Source: Gorsachius magnificus
Lineage: Eukaryota > Chordata > Aves > Pelecaniformes > Ardeidae
Length of the DNA stretch: 64,000 bases
Reading direction: 5' to 3'
Assembly: GCA_034008185.1 (NCBI GenBank)
Contig: CM067086.1
Span: 37,735,007-37,799,006, forward strand
The first letter of the stretch is position 1; every line of letters starts with the position of its first letter. A program made the position numbers and the translations under genes. Below are positions 52,196-63,811 of the stretch, in pieces. The notes under the pieces are model-generated. The model was not told where the DNA came from and ran no database searches. It worked only from the letters and a program-made list of their open reading frames with translations.

Positions 52196-52940
52196 TTGGT
52201 CACAACAACCCCATGCAGCGCTACAGGCTTAGGGAAGAGTGGCTGGAAAGCTGCCCGGTGGAAAAAGACCTGCGGGTACTGGTTGACAGCCGGCTGAATA
52301 TGAGCCATCAGTGTGCCCAGGTGGCCAAGAAGGCCAATGGCATCCTGGCCTGTATCAGGAATAGTGTGGCCAGCAGGAGTAGGGAAGTGATCGTGCCTCT
52401 GTACTCGGTGCTGGTGAGGCCGCACCTCGAATACTCCGTTCAGTTTTGGGCCCCTCACTACAAGAAAGATGTTGCATTGCTGGAACATGTCCAGAGGAGA
52501 GCAACCAAGCTGGTGAGGGGTCTGGAACACAAGTCATACGAGGAGCGGCTGAGGGAACTGGGGTTGTTTAGTCTGGAGAAGAGGAGGCTGAGGGGAGACC
52601 TGATCGCCCTCTACAACTACCTGAAAGGAGGCTGTAGTGAGGTGGGGGTCGGCCTCTTCTCCCTGGTAACAGACGATAGGATGAGGGGAAATGGGTTGAA
52701 GCTGCGCCAGGGCAGGTTTAGGCTAGACATGAGGAAAAACTTCTTCACCGAGAGGGTTGTCAGGCTCTGGAATGGGCTGCCCAGGGAGGTGGTGGAGTCC
52801 TCATCCCTGGAGGTATTTAAAAGAAGGATGGATGAGGTGCTTAGGGACATGGTTTAGTGGTGGGATGGCAGTGCTAGGTTAACGGTTGGACTCTATGATC
52901 TTAAAGGTCTTTTCCAACCAAGGTGATTCTATGATTCTAT
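52196..52940 (+). mobile_element. CR1: CR1 non-LTR retrotransposon, 5'-truncated, well preserved
   Basis: A 5'-truncated copy starts within the [19 protein letters not shown] part of ORF2 and ends with two octamer units (ATTCTATG ATTCTAT, 52926-52940). The 3' UTR has GGTTGGACTCTATGATCTTA and AAGGTCTTTTCCAACCAAGG. The coding part is open to its stop codon, so this is a relatively young insertion. It belongs to the same subfamily as the minus-strand copy at 15.3 kb and differs clearly from the 7.9-kb and 63.5-kb pair. No target-site duplication is evident, as is usual for CR1. Confidence 0.95.
52198..52857 (+). pseudogene. CR1 ORF2 C-terminal fragment, open frame
   Basis: This is a 219-codon open frame plus TAG, covering only the end of the CR1 polyprotein. 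Recognisable segments in order are [56 protein letters not shown] and [55 protein letters not shown] and [15 protein letters not shown] follow. The endonuclease and the catalytic part of the reverse transcriptase are missing, so it cannot mobilise itself. The first ATG inside the fragment (52213) is an internal methionine of the original protein, not a real start. Confidence 0.9.
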
Positions 52941-55900
52941 ATTTTGCTTCATAATGTAATCAACATTATATTTGTATTTACTGTACTGTTGGAGGGAAGA
53001 AGAGAAAATTAACATATTTTTAAACTAAGCAAAACCAAACACATCCTGCCCTTACCCTTGAATTCCAACATGTTTAGATGTCCCAATGCAAGTCTGAGAT
53101 TGTCTACAGAGACCCCACGCTAGGCGCTAGGGAAGAGGATCTCACATATTTTCCTGGAATTGGATCTACTGAGGTGACTCAAAGCATCTTGGTTCCAAGG
53201 AAGCAAGACATGGTGCTGGATATTGGGTTTCTGCAGAAAATATCTACTTAGCTCATTGAAAGTTCATTGCCTGTGAAAAAAAAATATTCCTAAATTTACT
53301 CCTGTGAATACAGATTTTGTAAAATGCATTTTAGTTAGCATGCTTGAAATGAAGATTGCGATGGGCTCAGCATTCAATCCTGCTTTTTAAATTTACACTT
53401 AAATTAAGATTGTGAGAGTACAAGCACACAAACACAGAACTTTTAAGAACCTTGTAGCAGGGCAAGTGATTGGCAGGAAGATCAGATGATAACCATACAA
53501 AGGTAATGATTTCACTTTTTGTTTATCAAGTCCATATGCATTGGATTGTATGTCTGAGAAATTATAAGAATGAGATGACATTTAACATGAACAGATATTA
53601 TTGGCATTTTGTTCAGTCTCTTAGTGTGTCTCAAATAACTGTTTCTTAAGGCTCAGTGATTTAATAATCAGATTGCTTTTTTGGACTGCAGTCAGGATTC
53701 AGTTCCATTTATCTGATGTAGAGTCTTGAGCAACACAAAGGACTGTGTATTCAACTCCTATGTTAGAAAAAAAAAAGTTCTATATTATTTATATACAGTA
53801 AGAGACTTTTCTTTTTACATTGCAGAACTAGAGGTTTGATCTGTGGTCTAGCTCTCAATTTTTAATTACATGGTAAAGAAAATCAGTTTATTTAGCCCAA
53901 AGGCAAGAAGGTCAAGGTAAATTAATTTGTTTATAATTACTTTGAGAATAGAATGTATCTAGTACTATAAAGCTTTTTTTTGTAGTAGTTGAAAGCATTT
54001 ACACATTTAATGGCTGAAAGTTAAATTCCTTAAAGTTGAACTAGAAAGAAAATTAAAATTATGAACAAAACACAATTGACAAGGATGCTGTAAAAGGTGT
54101 ATCATTTGAACACAGTCAGCAGTCTATCTCTTCCTAAAATAGAAGCTTCAACTTAAAAGAACCCCTTTATCTCTTTAGAAGTTATTGAAAACTTGAATCT
54201 TTCAATTTAAGCGAAGACTAAAATCATAAAAGGCAACACTGAGACAAGTTATGAGAAGAAATCTAAATTAATAAAGTATAAATAGGTAGGAAATTTATAT
54301 CTTGATAGTTATTATCCTTTACTCTAAGATAATGCATGGGCCTGAATATGAAAATAACAACAGAGAATGTATTCAAATTATTTAGAAGAAAGACTATTAA
54401 AGAAAGTGGAAGGAAACATAGGACCCTAGGTAGGAAGATACTTGGTTGTGTCTGGCAGAAATAAGCAGATTAGATTTGCAATGAACTAGTAGGGCAGTAG
54501 CATAAATAAATAAATAAATAAATTCAAACATATGTCTTCGTATAATTCAATGTATCCTGCAGGTCACAATCATACCTGCTTTTCAATTAGGAAAACGGTG
54601 GATGTAATTGACTTCAGTAGCTTCACTCTCTTCCTTTTTGCTCTCATTAACAGCACATTCCTTCTTTGTTAATATTCGCTTATTCTGTAGTTACACAGGT
54701 AACTGCACCACACATCCTGGCTGATTTTAGTTTGGATCAAAAATACTCAATTTAAATGTGTACACTCTCTGGATATTCCAGTTTATTCCAGACATTCAAT
54801 TTTAATGAGGGCTACAAAGTGCAATGAATGCATATCTCAGGTAACAGGAGAAATGTGCAATGCGTACTTGTGCTGCCAAATTTATTCAGAACAGAACTTG
54901 CTTTATAAAACAGATGAATGTTTCAAGTCCTTTGGGAACACTTACAAAGGAAAGTGTTATAAAACACAAAATACAATGACACCGAGAGGACAGCAGCTTT
55001 ACTTATTTCTAGAATGCAGAATTTTTTTGAGTGATTTCACAAATCACTGAGATTTTTATTATGTAGCTAACAATTGTTGTATCATTTAAGTTGAAATTTG
55101 AGAAGATATGCATGGAAAACAGCTGTTATGTCACTATTATGTCAACCTCAGTATTTCACTTTCCTGAAGTCTCAGAATGCTAAGATCCTTGTGAGACTGT
55201 CTTTTTTTCCTGTAATTTGTAGTGCATTATACTTGACAAGGACGACTGCTTAAGGGAGTTAGCTGTCATAAATGACTGGTGTAAGGAAGTAATACAGAGC
55301 AGGATTTTCATTCCCTAACTTCATAAATTGCTTTCAATAGGACTACTCACAATGAAAAATATTCACTATCAGGAAGGCTGTAACAATGAACTCCTAAGTG
55401 TTCTGCTTGTACAGTATGTTCCATTATACATGGTGTAAGGATTGTGATTTTTGTTTCTTACCATGTGCTATAGACAAGAGATTAAAAATATAGATAATAT
55501 TGAGTGTTGTCTGCAGACTGGCACTATTTCTAGGTCTGAGCAAATAGGATGTGTTGTGCTACCCTGAAGAAACTACCCTTCTGCATTAAAAGCTACTATA
55601 AACTCAACAGTTTCTGTAAAACAAGCTACTTAAAAAAGTTGTTTTTTTCTGACCAAGCGCTCACAGTAAAACAATAACAAAAGCTGAATCAGCCTTTTGC
55701 TAGTTTGAAAAGATTGTATTCGTGTTTTTGCTTTTCCAGTTGTATAACTTTTTAACAAGTAACCTGACTTTTAAAAATCATCTACAGTACATCCACACTC
55801 TTTGGACACATACCAGAGTATCATAATAGAATATTAATGTAATTTATTTCTGAATGAAATTTTGATGGCATTGATTAATTCTCCAGACAAGTAGAGTTAT

Positions 55901-57227
55901 TTTCCCTTTGGTATTTTACTCACAAGGGCAAAAGAATCAATAGTATTTACTCCTAAATCCTGTAAATTTAATCATCTGTAAAAGATTGCAGAGATCGCAG
56001 TTTAGCAGATTATCTGTTCTTATGATGTCCTTCAATAACTGAAGAAATATTTTGACTTCTGAATTACTAAGATTTTGAAAGCTGACCAATAGCTTTTATT
56101 GCTTGTTCTTTTTGACAGTCACTGTCCTGTCAAACTCCTCTTGGTCTGAACTGTTTCTTCACCCTTATTCTATGCATACATCAAAAGAAGGTATAATATT
56201 TTGTCAAAATCTTCAAAAACAAGGGTAATACGAGATAATTTAAACCAGTACAGACACAGTAATAATAGCACAGAGGATAAGCTCTGATCGGTTAATTGTA
56301 AAAGAAGGTAATAATAAATATAAACTTATGTTTAGCATATCTAGAGAAGTTATACATGCTTAGAATAGATTTACAGAGAAGCTAAACACACTGTGGTCCA
56401 AAGCTGTTTAGCTGGGACCACTCTTCTGTCTTTTAAAATTGACCTTCCTGGATTTAGAAATATTACCTTCACTTGTTCCTCTACAGTATCTCCCATACCC
56501 AATTTCCCAGTCAACAAAGTTTTTAAATGTATGAATAGCAAAATGCATTTGAAGTTTCAGTGATTGAAATGAAATATCAATTTGACTTAGCTGTATAAGT
56601 ACCAGGTGAAATAAATGCAGAAAGCCAGCAGTGGAAATGTTTAATAGATTATTTGACCTGTATTTGAAGGTAGACACATGCTTACATTTTTGTTGAATTG
56701 AACGTGATGATTATATCACCCTTAAGGAAAATTAAAGGCAGATTGTGCCATGTGAAATAGCTTGATTTTCTGTAGTAGGCAGTTTCAATTCAATAGTCTG
56801 GGAATAAAATGAAAAGCCCACAATTCACAAAAGATGTGCAAGTTAAAAGAAATTTTGATATTATTCCTATTTTGCAAAAGAGTATCTGTAAAAGTGATAT
56901 TTTGAAAATTAAGTATCCATTGTTCCCCCTGCATAGACTCTCAGAAAACTTTCTTTTTTCCTTTTTAGACATTTTCTTCTGTATTCCTATTTCTATCACT
57001 GGCTTTGGCTTTTCAGCAGTTGCTCCACCTTCCCCTGTGTATTGATCCTGACTGGAAGACCATTGCATATCGAGGAGTTGGTGATCCAGATAAAAATTAC
57101 TGTGAGTATGTCCAGGCCTGTGCTGTGCTGCACATCCAGCATGGCCTTCAGGACTGTGGGGTGCAGCATAAATCACTTGGATGCAGAATGACCTCAGCCA
57201 GCTCCCACCTGGTGGTGGTGATTACAC
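52941..57227. other. Unassigned A+T-rich DNA
   Basis: No gene or identified transposon. It contains an ATAA microsatellite (54502-54522). Toward the end, 57.0-57.2 kb is less A+T-rich and holds an open segment flanked by splice-like signals, treated in the findings. The remaining open frames are short. Confidence 0.6.
54502..54522. repeat. (ATAA)5 microsatellite
   Basis: About five perfect ATAA units. Tetranucleotide simple repeat. Confidence 0.88.
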
Positions 57228-57445
57228 CATCTGCATGGTCTTGCCTTGATCTAAAAATGCAGCAAGAAGTTCTCCTGTGACTATCACTTCTGTTTGACTG
57301 TAGCATGATAGATTGAGTAATTTCCTTGTAAGAAAATCCAACAATAGCTCAAATGACCAAAAGAGGAGAGTATCTTCTATGGACAGGGTCTGCATTGCAG
57401 GCTGTGTGTGAGTTCCTAGCAACTAAGGGTATGTAAGATCATCTT
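57228..57445 (+). mobile_element. LTR-like interspersed repeat, copy A (family not named)
   Basis: This segment matches, with many substitutions, the reverse complement of 59221-59480. Shared blocks in order are TGCATGGTCTTG, then CTAAAAATGCAGCAAGAAGT with TCTCCTG. Next is CAATAGCTCAAATGACCAAA with AGAGGAG, then ATCTTCTATGGACAGGGTCT with GCAT. GGCTGTGTG and then TAGCAACTAAGGGTATGTAA with GATC close the match. Relative to copy B it lacks about 25-30 bases after the GCTGTG block, and it lacks the 21-bp duplication. It is non-coding and repeated locally, and it has an LTR-like order of signals best seen in copy B. An ERVL-type solo LTR is my best guess, but the boundaries are unknown. Confidence 0.6.
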
Positions 57446-59099
57446 CTTACAGTTTTAGCTCCAATAAATGGCATTTAAAATGATACCTTACAGAGCCTGT
57501 CTAACAAGAAGCATAATGCACTGACACCCCCTGCTGCAGAACACCCTGCAAGACAATACTTCTATTTGCTCTTTTTCCCCAGATTACCTTAAAGTATTAT
57601 ATAATTATATATATAATTATAAACAATTATTTTAAAGATAAACATAGTTGGAGTGTGCCAACTTTCAAGAACTCACTTAAGGGGAAAGTTAAGAGTGAGA
57701 TTAAAAATCTTAGCCAAAAAAAGCATTTACTTCTAAAAAAGTGTAAGACAGTAAGGAAGAAGGAGATCCCACACCACTCCTATTAAAACAGGAATTGATT
57801 TAAGCCTCAAGATATGTAAGTTACCCAGGTATGTAACATGTATTTCCACAAATACAAGGAAAAAAGCTGTGTGATAAGACCTGGCTATATTTCATGTCTT
57901 CCTGTATAAGTACTGTGAAATACTGAGGAATTTCCAGGATTTGGGCTGTTCTTGTAACAAGCTAACTCAGACAACAGAGATTGTTACAGCCTACTTTAAC
58001 TTTTCTAGTTCAGGAAACTGTGTCAAATGCCTAAGGAAGGGAAAGTCGGGGCTTTCACATTTGTACCAATTACATGAAGGACTGGAAATCAGTTTCTTCT
58101 CAGGCCAGCAGTAGAGTCCATTACATGTCTACTCCCCTTGGGGCTCTGCTGTGAACTTGTAATTCCACACTGAGGCCACAACTTCTCCTCCCCTGCCCCC
58201 AAGTAATTCTCAAAAGTCGTCTTTTCTTATTAATGGGCTGTCTAGGGGTTTTTGTTTGCTTGTTCACTTAGTGGCTTTGAGGGAAAAATGAGTAGAGAAT
58301 ATATTTAAATCAAATGTAGTAATTGTGCATAGCTGGCAACCTTTTAATAACATGCAAAGTGAATTTTCCATCCATATTTACACTCTTCTAGTGTCAAAAA
58401 AGGACAAAGCAAGCACAGATGATGCTATTTTTAGATCTGGAGCAGGTCTTGTAGAGTGTAATACAGAGCCAAGACTGCCACAAACTGAAGAATAATTAAA
58501 ATCAAACTCATGAAATTTTAACACAGAAGTGTCTGCATTAGTTAGAACATTAATGTGATTTCAGTAAAAAAGTAATTACTGGTTATCTATTGCCAGAGAC
58601 ATCATTTGCTGTCTAACTCCAGGGGTGCTGTTTATGTAGGAATTAATGCAAATTGTTTCAAGTATTTTAAGTAAGTCTAGAGTAAATATTTTTTCGTATG
58701 CTTCAAGTGCCTTTGGTTGAAGAAACTGGACTGGTACCAAACAGAATGCATATAATTTCTCCCTAATTATGGAGAATCATATTTCTTTCTGTTTTCTAGA
58801 GTGATTTACATTGCAGAATTTTCCCTATTATAACAAATTCCTCCACAACTCTGTTAGCATGCCAAGCTGAGAAAAATCTTGGGCTGTTCAATACATGAGG
58901 CTGTCTGTATCAGGAATAAGAAAAAATTTAATTGATAGCTACTCCCACTTGCAAATTATGTCCACTTGAAAGATGAAGAAAATATGTCCTTTCTCATATT
59001 GCTGTGTGTTACAGCAACATTGAAAGCACAGCAAGAAATTTAAATGTTTAGAAGATACGGAGTTAGTCCGTGTGTTCTGTACCAGGGTGCAGGATGAAA
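57446..59099. other. Unassigned A+T-rich DNA between the two repeat copies
   Basis: No gene is seen. An AT-only tract lies at 57597-57630. Parts next to either repeat may belong to the same elements. Confidence 0.55.
57597..57630. repeat. AT-rich low-complexity tract
   Basis: TTATATAATTATATATATAA and following bases are almost purely A and T. Confidence 0.8.
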
Positions 59100-59480
59100 G
59101 ACGGAAAAAGAGACGGTGCAGGATTCGTTCTTTAGCTCAAGAAGAAAGGTTCAAAAACAAATGGTGTAAAGAATAACTGTTTTTATAGGATAGAATACAA
59201 ATATAGACAGTCAGTAAATCTTACCTCTCCTCAGATGCTGGGAACCCCACGGTCATGTAGCATCAGATGGATGCCGGATGGCTTTCCCACAGCATGCTGC
59301 ACAGATCCTCTCCATGGAAAGAAGCTCCTCCTTTTTGGTCATTCAAGCTATTATATAATTTCAATACAAGAAAACAACTTTATTTATAAAGCATGTTTGC
59401 ATGAGAACCTCTTACTGCACTTTTAAATAAAAACAAGGCCATTTTAAAATAAAAACAAGGCCATGCATGTTCAGGTCCCC
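59100..59480 (-). mobile_element. LTR-like interspersed repeat, copy B (family not named)
   Basis: The part from 59221 to 59480 is the inverted counterpart of copy A. On the minus strand it has a TATA-like TTTATAAATAAAG near 59385-59395. The shared block AATGACCAAAAAGGAGGAGC follows, then TTCCATGGAGAGGATCTGTG and GCATCTGAGGAGAGGTAAGA. After that comes a T-rich stretch and then CTAAAGAACGAATCCTGCAC, CGTCTCTTTTTCCGTCTTTC and ATCCTGCACCC (about 59080-59150). This U3-R-U5-like order suggests an old ERVL-type LTR, but neither terminus (TG...CA) nor a target-site duplication could be fixed. Similarity to copy A below 59221 is weak, so the low boundary is an inference. Confidence 0.55.
59421..59463. 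repeat. 21/22-bp tandem duplication inside copy B
   Basis: TTTTAAATAAAAACAAGGCC plus A (59421-59441) is followed at once by the same unit with one extra A (59442-59463). Copy A at 57.2 kb carries only one equivalent unit, so the duplication arose after the two copies separated. Confidence 0.9.
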
Positions 59481-62400
59481 ATGCTTACATTCAAACTATT
59501 TCAAGAACCTAGCAGTTAAATGGGACAAAATGTGAAGTCACTGTTTGACTTACATCCTTGCTTGAGTTGACAGCTAAGGCCACGAGGGAACCCTCCCAGG
59601 TGTGTGGCAGTGAGCATGCTTCCCAGGGAACTACTCCCAACACCCACGGAATAGCCACTGGACCAGGCTTCTGTAAGGTAAAACTCTAAGCCATTGCATC
59701 ACTACAAGCTTCATCTTAAACACCACAAAATTAACTTCTGTATTTTTAGTAGATACCCATCCAGATGTGTGCCTGACCCAGCTAGAAGTACTGTACTGCA
59801 GTTTCTGTTCTATGCTAGAAAGTTGGCAGGTTGTGATCTAGACCTTTCTTATCTTCCTTTTTTAATAAAAAATTTTCTTCATTATCGGTATTTATAATCT
59901 AATGAAAAAAATTAAGAATTATGATGTCCAGAAAATAAACAAACCCCCCACAATGCTGGCTAGAGCCCGTTGAAAACATCACGTTGGGAAGGTTTCCATT
60001 AGAAATTGCTGATTTATTAAACAAAAACATTCCAAAGAAACCTAGCAATTCAGACAAAGTCAGAAGTAAACTAAGCTGATTTTTGGAAACCATTTTGATT
60101 CCTGATTAGTTCTAATGTCAATAACATCTTGGGTTTTTTAAATTATGCATTACTTTATTTTTATGGTGGCCTAACTGAGCTTGTTTTATTATTGCAGGTG
60201 GCTTTTATTAACATCGGATAGCGTGTTTTAAATGTAGGTAGTGAAGCAGTTCATAGAGAATTTCCAGCTTTCCACCCCTTATTCCAGAAGAGTCCTACCA
60301 TTTATTTTTTTTTTATTTCCAATTGAAAGGAATACTTTTTTCTTAATACTACTTCAGCTGTATTGGCATCCATTAAATAGATCTGTAATCTCACAATAGC
60401 AAAACTGTGAAAAAAATGGCTTTTCAGTATAGATAATGTTTTATATTTTGATTTTTAGCATCAATTTTTCTTCCTGAAATTTGACAGGCAAAAATTTTTG
60501 ACTGAAACTTACCTTGCACTCTGGCTTCTGATGTGAAGTTTTAGAGATACAAACAAGAATGGTAATGTTCTTGAGCCAAAAAATTAGCATTGAACTTTCT
60601 CTGTGCAGCCAGAATCCAATGCTTGTTCTCTCTTATTTTTAAAAACTTTGCTTTTGGCGGGTAAAACAGACATTAAAGGTGATATGAAATTGTAAAGAAT
60701 ATTAACAAGAAAGGAGAAAAAGTGGAGCAGAAAGATGCAAAGACAGAAATGTGTTATTCAGCTTCACTTAATGTACGCCCTATAAAGTGATCTGCATTAT
60801 GTAAAGCTGCTATACAGTTTAACAGATGATAGTTCCATAGAGTTCTTCAGTGAGTTTAAGTATACAGTTACTTACTAAAAGGCAGTATAAACGATGAGCC
60901 CAAAGTTCGTCACTAACTGTTCATCAGATTACAGCATTAATATGCCACATAATTAATAGGCCCTTAAAAATTTAAACTGGCTTATAATGATTTAGACTAG
61001 CTACAGATTCACCAGCAGAAGTGTTTAAGCCCCTGCCAAGCATTCCTTGCAGCCATTTCATTGTGCTAACACAACATCAGTTTTTACATCTGCATGGTGA
61101 AAAGTTGGGGAACTTTTCTGTTTGAAAAATAACCTTATAAAAAAAAAAAAAGAAAGAAAAAATAGAATTTCCCTCATTTTGTTTACCATGAGGTCTTGCA
61201 ATAGTTCCAAAAATATAGAAGAAACTGGGATTGATGAAACCAGTTTTTCAGTGAAAAAATGCCCCCAGATGTCTGCAGCCTTACGGTAGGGATATTCTGT
61301 CATAGGATTTGACTGCAACACCACTCTTTTTCACTTCTGACCTTGCGTTATGAACTCTCACATTCTTATCACCTGTCTTGTGAGTCTTAAAGCACCCCTT
61401 GGATTCATTTAACTGATCCTCAACTTTCCATTATTAAAAAGATATTTTCTCAGCCCTCATGGCTTTAGAAAAAAAAAGCTTAACTGAACAATATTGAATC
61501 CTAAAAGCAACACTAAAAAATAAAAGTCTATTCAAAAACTCCTTGAAAAATGACTTGGTATTTCTGGACATTTAGAGCTGGCAATACTGCTGATGCTCAT
61601 ATATGAGTGAAGAGTTAGGTCAGAGTTGGTTTAGGGATTGGCTACTATGACAGCTTTATACAACCTGGAGAGTTTCTTTCTGCCAACTGCTCGTTGGCAG
61701 CACAACTTGACAGGAACAAAGGACTAAAGTCTTAGCCCTCATTTTAGCCAATTTAACCAAAAAACTGCCACAACATCTTCATTGAATGGAAAACTCCTCT
61801 GTGACATTCTCCCTAATAAAAAGATGTTTGCTTTTTTAAAACCAGAATGCTAATGAAATACAGTGACACTTGTAATCTAATGAGCTTTTTTTGTCTTTAT
61901 GTAGCATACCAATAGGTAACCCAGTTATTTTGGAACTTCAGCCTTCTGTGAACTTTAAAGAAATAGTGACTACACTGATGGTAATTCCAATAGCCAGGCT
62001 TAGACTTCATGTAAGTTACTAAGGAATTTACCAAAGTGAAATTTGTGACAATTCTTGCTGTTTAATTGTATTACTGTCTGTGTATACACAATAAAATTAA
62101 GATTTTGGTTGCAGTTTCATAGCAAAATGTATTATCAGTCTTTTTTTGTGTGCGTTTTAGGTTTCAATTTAGTCCTAAATCATTATTTTAAACTGTAAAT
62201 GGTGACATCTGGTGTCTGTTTTAAAGGCGAGTCAGTAAGACTTTCAGACCCCAAGTATGTGGTGCTCTAACAGACTAGAAACAGAGCAGTATCTCAGAAA
62301 CATTTTTCCTGAAGCCATTGAAGATGAAGTGATATCACAGCCCTTTTAAACAAAGGCTGGTAGGTGAGACAAATGAACCTTAACATAGGAGAGAATGAAA

Positions 62401-63515
62401 AAGGAAATGGTTTTGAAGAAGGAAAAGATAAATATTTGAGATCTTAGATGAAACTGAGAGCCAAAAGCTGTAGAAGAGATCCTCTCTATACCTCATGTTA
62501 CATGGTCTCATGTTGAGCTGATGATCAGATGTTCTGTAATCAGAATACTGACAGTCTCTTAGAAAATGCTCAAGAACCATGAAGAAATTGTACATATATT
62601 ACTGATTTTGTCTACATCTGTATACCATACTTGTATGAAAGAACACTCCAGCTATGCTTTCATATTATGATTTTGGCCTCCACACATAGGACATTCAAAT
62701 ATCTAATATCTGGACTAGCACACAACTAAGCAAATCCACACAGATATTTTTTTCGTAGTGTCATGTACAAACTTGAAGTTGGCTGGATGAGTCTGATCTG
62801 CAAATTGAAGGCCTTGTATCCACTTAACATGGGTAGCTCACAGCTAACAACCTTAGAAAGGAACTTCTGACATCATGTGCCAAGAAACTCAGGGCACAGC
62901 AGAGGCTGGGTTTCATGAAAGACAGGAAAGCTGAAAGCAGATGGAGTCCATTGGATGGAACTCAAATACTACAGATGATTGACTACCTAAAAATGAGTCT
63001 TTAGCCAGGGCTTTGACAAATTGGCAGACATATTTTCACTGAATAGCTTATTTTAATCCCTGCCATTTTATAATTCTTAAAGGACTGCATTTTTTTTATT
63101 CTTAGTAACACTAACAATTTATCTTCTTTTGTAAGACTAAAAATTATTTGCATGGAAAAAAACACACTCTTAAAATCAAAAGCAAGTTTGCATGTGTTTT
63201 GACTTCTAATGAAAAACATGTTCCAGAATATAAAAAAACTGTTTATGAAATTGTTGTATGTTAATGTAGTAGGTATTTTCAATGATTTCTGGAAATGAAG
63301 TACTGTTTTCCTACACCTGTAAGCTATAATATTCTCCTCTGTCAAAGGAAAAACATTTGTCAGTTAGAAAATAATATTTTCTGTCAAATTCATGTTTACA
63401 GAAGAAAAAATGCTTTATTCATCCAAGCTGCTATAGAAAGGATTCATTCTGTTCACAGCTCATGACCTTCTGGATCTTTGGAAGACTTTCTTTCCTAGGC
63501 ACTTGAAAATGAGAT
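59481..63515. other. Unassigned A+T-rich DNA
   Basis: No gene or further recognisable transposon. An A13 plus GAAA tract lies at 61139-61162. The part just after 59480 (to about 59700) is less A+T-rich and could hold the outer U3 of the LTR-like copy B. Confidence 0.55.
61139..61162. repeat. A13 plus GAAA units
   Basis: Thirteen A residues followed by GAAAG and A-rich sequence. Low-complexity sequence. Confidence 0.85.
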
Positions 63516-63811
63516 AACTAGATAAGGTTGCTCAGAGCCCCATCCAACCTGGCCTTGAATGTTTCCAGGGGTGGGGCTTCTACTACCTCTCTGGGCAACC
63601 TGTTCAAGTGTTTCACCACCCTCATTGTAAAGAATTTCTTCCTTATATCCTGTCTAAACCTACCCTGCTTCAGTTTAAAACCATTACCCCTTGTCCTGTC
63701 ACAGCTGTCCCTACTAAAAAGATTTTCCCCATCTTTCCTCTAGGCTCCCTTTAAGTACTGAAAGACTGCAATCAAGTCTCCCCGCAGCCTTCTCTTCTCC
63801 AGGCTGAAGAA
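63516..63811 (-). mobile_element. CR1: CR1 fragment, minus strand, both ends missing
   Basis: On the minus strand this is the ORF2 C-terminal region from the [22 protein letters not shown] block to the stop codon. It is nearly the same sequence as 8375-8672 of the copy at 7.9 kb, so one subfamily. Similarity ends just after the stop codon (AACTAG, 63516-63521 in reverse). The roughly 95-base 3' UTR and octamer tail seen in the 7.9-kb copy are absent. Since CR1 insertion starts from the 3' tail, the loss must have come later or by another route. Similarity also ends sharply at about 63811 on the 5' side. Confidence 0.92.
63522..63811 (-). pseudogene. CR1 ORF2 C-terminal fragment with a premature stop
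   Basis: The minus-strand frame carries LRGDLIAVFQYLKGA, then a premature TAG (CTA at 63740-63742), then [54 protein letters not shown] and a C-terminal ALSNLI. The stop replaces a tyrosine codon of the 7.9-kb copy by one substitution. The WN.LPREVV motif is altered to LNRLPREVV. No product is expected. Confidence 0.85.

Noticed and set aside
52165..52530. A 121-codon minus-strand frame
   Set aside because: It is antisense to the open CR1 frame at 52.2-52.86 kb.
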